A stretch of 37,944 bases of DNA, from assembly GCA_036491755.1 (NCBI GenBank), contig DASXBJ010000125.1, positions 1 to 37,944 of the forward strand, in the 5' to 3' direction. Position numbers and translations under genes: made by a program. Shown piece after piece: positions 34,904 to 37,944 of the stretch (position 1 is the first letter of the stretch; each line of letters begins with the position of its first letter). This stretch comes from DASXBJ01 sp036491755. Its GTDB lineage: Bacteria; Chloroflexota; Dormibacteria; Dormibacterales; Dormibacteraceae. Under the pieces are notes generated by a model. It did not search any database, was not told where the DNA came from, and worked only from the letters and a program-made list of their open reading frames with translations.

Positions 34904-35787
34904 TCGGGCGTCAGTTTGATGGCTCGGCGGCGCCCCCACCACCGTCGGGCCTGCTCGGCGAGCAGCTGCTCGATCGCGGGGTCCGGTCCGGATGGCCGCC
35001 CTTCAGCGCTGATGGCCAGCCAGCGCCTGGTGATCTCGACGTAGACGTCGGCTTCCGTCCAGCCGGGCAGGCGCTCGAGGACCCCGTGCCTGCGGATCGC
35101 CTTGGCGACCGGCTGGTAGACGTGGTCGTACCAGCTCGCCGCCGCCTCGGGCAGCGGAATTTCGCGCTTCTGCTCGAGGGACAGGAAGTAGGCGTGGCCC
35201 AGGATGTGATTGATGATCTCGTCGTAGCGCCCGAGCCGGCTGCACTCGAGGCGCGCCTCGGGCCTGCTGCGGTGCAGCTGCGTGGTCTCCAGGAAGGCCG
35301 CATACTCGGCGGCCCGCAGGAGCGCGCCGGCGTCGACGTCCGCACCCAGCGGCGCGCGCGTGCGGATCTCGACGACCCGTGCATTGATGGTTTCGCGGCC
35401 GAGGTTGCGCGCCACCGACACGCGGTGGTGGCCGTCGATCACGTAGTAGGAGTCGTCGACCTTGTACACGTCGATCGGCGGCAGCTCGTCCCCTTCGACC
35501 ATCGCCTGGTAGATGCGGGTCCAGCGCTCCCGCAGCCGGCGGGTGACGGGCAGGAAGGCGGGATCAAAATCATCCGTCTTGCTCTCCGGCGCGACGGACC
35601 CGACCACCTTGCTCAGCGGTATCTCGCGAACGCCGCCGAAGGCCCTGCCCTCAGGGCCGGCAGCGTTGAGCAGCGGCACGATGGACTGCAGGCGGCGGGA
35701 TCCGCCGGTCATCGCGGATCGAATGGCACGGCGAAACGCGCGAGCACGCGCGGCATCGAAATCCTCCAGCGCCCGAACTCTTTCCAC
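34900..35787 (-). CDS. ParB/sulfiredoxin-fold domain protein
   Basis: A 295-residue soluble protein. The middle part (about 55-140) has a ParB-N/sulfiredoxin-like fold with REIPLSKVVGS, PPIDVYKVDDSYYVIDGHHR (DGHHR at 118-122) and SVARNLG. The C-terminal part contains YDEIINHILGHAYFLSLEQKREI and a WYDHVYQPV stretch that I recall from uncharacterised actinobacterial ParB-like proteins. There is no clear helix-turn-helix, so it is not a chromosome-partition ParB; nucleotide hydrolysis or binding is possible. The start is the GTG at 35787. It overlaps adk by four bases and lies 18 bases after the ABC ATPase gene. The function is unknown. Confidence 0.8.
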   Translation of the reverse strand: MERVRALEDFDAARARAFRRAIRSAMTGGSRRLQSIVPLLNAAGPEGRAFGGVREIPLSKVVGSVAPESKTDDFDPAFLPVTRRLRERWTRIYQAMVEGDELPPIDVYKVDDSYYVIDGHHRVSVARNLGRETINARVVEIRTRAPLGADVDAGALLRAAEYAAFLETTQLHRSRPEARLECSRLGRYDEIINHILGHAYFLSLEQKREIPLPEAAASWYDHVYQPVAKAIRRHGVLERLPGWTEADVYVEITRRWLAISAEGRPSGPDPAIEQLLAEQARRWWGRRRAIKLTPE

Positions 35788-35805
35788 GCCGAGAACGCGC
35801 GGACT

Positions 35806-36864
<1,059 letters not shown>

Positions 36865-36890
36865 TTATTTCCTTCCCCTCATACGACGGT

Positions 36891-37811
36891 TCATTTGACC
36901 GCCCCCGCGAGAACGCCGCGCACGAAGTACCTCTGAAACGAGAAGAAGACGACCAGCGGGACCAGGATCGAGATCATGCCACCTGTGGACAGGATCCAGT
37001 AGTTTGCCGCGAGCGTCCGGATCTGGTCGAACAGGAAGATCGTGAGCGGATGGTGCTTGTTGCCGGCGAGGAAGACCAGGGCGACCAGCAGGTCGTTCCA
37101 CACCCAGATGAACTGGAAGATCATGAGCGAGGCGGCGGCCGGCAGCCCCAGCGGCAGCACGACCCGGCTGAAGAGCCTCCACTCCCCCGCCCCATCGATT
37201 CGCGCCGCCTCGAGCAATTCCCTGGGCAGGCCGCCGTAGAAGTTGTTCATCAGGAAGATGCCGAAGGGCAACCCGAAAGCGACGTGGAAGATGATCACCC
37301 CGACGATCGTGCCGAACGGGTTGAACCCGGTGAGATCCCCGAAGCCACGGTAGAGCTGGATGACGGGGATCAAAGCGACCTGGACCGGCACGACCATCAG
37401 CGCGATGATGATCGCGAACATGATGGTGCGACCGCGCCAGCGCCCGAACGCCATCGAGTAGGCAGCCAGGCTCGAGATGATGGTCACCAGGAGCGTGGCC
37501 GGCACCGTGATCTCGGCCGAGGTGACAAGGGAGTCGAGCAGGCCGCCACTGGCGAAGCCCTGCGCGAAGAGCGTTTGGTAGTTCGACAGCGTCAGCTGAC
37601 TCGGCGCCGAGAACACGGTCCACCAGCCCGACTGCTGGAACAGCGCTTCCGGCCGCAGCGAGATGATGGCGAGGCCCACGGTGGGCATGAGCCAGAACGC
37701 GGCAATCAGCACCACCAGGAGGTTGAGGACCCACTTGGCGGGCCGGATGCGGATGATCGCACGACGCTTCTGCGCCACCGGCCTGGCAGCCGCCGTCTGC
37801 ACTGCGCTCAC
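36891..37811 (-). CDS. Carbohydrate ABC transporter permease, MalG type
   Basis: A 306-residue membrane protein with six predicted helices after a basic N-terminal tail. It has the EAA loop EAARIDGAGEWRLFSRVVLPL that docks with the ATPase, the PVQVALIPVIQLY stretch common in MalG-type subunits, and the C-terminal FFSFQRYFVRGVLAGAVKG-like ending. It pairs with the MalF-type subunit encoded just upstream, sharing bases with its stop codon (GTGA at 37808-37811). The ATPase gene follows after 26 bases. Substrate unknown; see the ATPase entry. Confidence 0.95.
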   Translation of the reverse strand: MSAVQTAAARPVAQKRRAIIRIRPAKWVLNLLVVLIAAFWLMPTVGLAIISLRPEALFQQSGWWTVFSAPSQLTLSNYQTLFAQGFASGGLLDSLVTSAEITVPATLLVTIISSLAAYSMAFGRWRGRTIMFAIIIALMVVPVQVALIPVIQLYRGFGDLTGFNPFGTIVGVIIFHVAFGLPFGIFLMNNFYGGLPRELLEAARIDGAGEWRLFSRVVLPLGLPAAASLMIFQFIWVWNDLLVALVFLAGNKHHPLTIFLFDQIRTLAANYWILSTGGMISILVPLVVFFSFQRYFVRGVLAGAVK

Positions 37812-37944
37812 CCCCTGATCCTCCGGAGGTTCGAGATCATGGCCGGCAGGACCAGGATGAACAGGATCACCGCGATGGCGCTCGCCAGGCCCCAGTTTCC
37901 CAGTCCGGTGAAACCCGATGTGTACATCACGACGGCTAGGGTCT
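37808..37944 (-). CDS. Carbohydrate ABC transporter permease, MalF type, C-terminal end only
   Basis: The last 45 residues of a membrane protein that enters from the right edge. The translation shows YTSGFTGLGNWGLASAIAV followed by a hydrophobic helix and ISNLRRIRG, the usual C-terminus of MalF/UgpA-type permeases (a loop and the final helix). The stop TGA overlaps the GTG of the MalG-type gene. Confidence 0.85.
   Translation of the reverse strand, partial: TLAVVMYTSGFTGLGNWGLASAIAVILFILVLPAMISNLRRIRG

Overview
This is a high-GC, very densely packed bacterial chromosome segment. It carries 32 protein-coding genes (two cut by the window edges), one gene remnant, no RNA gene, no CRISPR array and no insertion sequence that I can see. 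No gene-free stretch exceeds 300 bases; the longest are the hipB/CoA-binding gap (about 240 bases) and the ROK/xylF gap (about 215 bases). Many starts are GTG, and stop/start overlaps (TGATG, ATGA, GTGA) are frequent. The gene content fits a soil-type Actinobacteria-like or Dormibacterota/Chloroflexota-like organism: a GlgE trehalose-to-glucan pathway with a TreS-maltokinase fusion, a caa3-type CtaG, VKOR plus a DUF929 thioredoxin-like protein, a GH15 trehalase-like enzyme and ROK-controlled sugar ABC transport. The phylum is an inference and was not tested.

Layout. (1) 1-2730: surface polysaccharide genes, namely a partial flippase, an O-antigen ligase-like protein and a GT4 glycosyltransferase. 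(2) 2768-7778: a CtaG-like protein divergent from a tandem pair of paralogous lipoproteins (Kelch-like plus WD40/TolB-like repeats). The duplication also copied the first 15 codons of ctaG, left as a remnant between the two lipoprotein genes. The leader and signal-peptide region is almost identical in both copies although the rest of the proteins has diverged. (3) 7780-13860, minus strand: a ROK regulator, a K+ channel-like protein, an unknown membrane protein, then a tightly coupled set of cupredoxin, polytopic membrane protein, DUF929 thioredoxin-like protein and VKOR, which looks like an envelope redox/copper module. (4) 13861-17490: a divergent control region with a perfect 13-bp inverted repeat whose arms each contain TTGACA, then a xylose-type ABC importer (binding protein, hairpin, ATPase, permease). 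(5) 17544-21571: lon, converging with a hipBA toxin-antitoxin pair. (6) 21814-24794: a CoA-binding protein, a CYTH-domain protein, a GNAT acetyltransferase and an aldehyde dehydrogenase. (7) 24823-34279: glgE, treS-maltokinase and glgB in overlapping order, converging with a GH15 trehalase-like gene. (8) 34310-37944, minus strand: ABC importer genes (partial MalF-type permease, MalG-type permease, MalK/UgpC-type ATPase), a ParB-fold protein and a short adenylate kinase.

How the genes may work together: TreS and maltokinase would convert trehalose to maltose-1-phosphate, GlgE would extend alpha-glucan with it, GlgB would branch the product, and the GH15 enzyme would open an alternative route to glucose. 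The nearby MalEFGK-type importer could supply a disaccharide. The xylose-type transporter is probably switched by the adjacent ROK repressor. The cupredoxin-to-VKOR set probably handles disulfide formation and perhaps copper outside the membrane.
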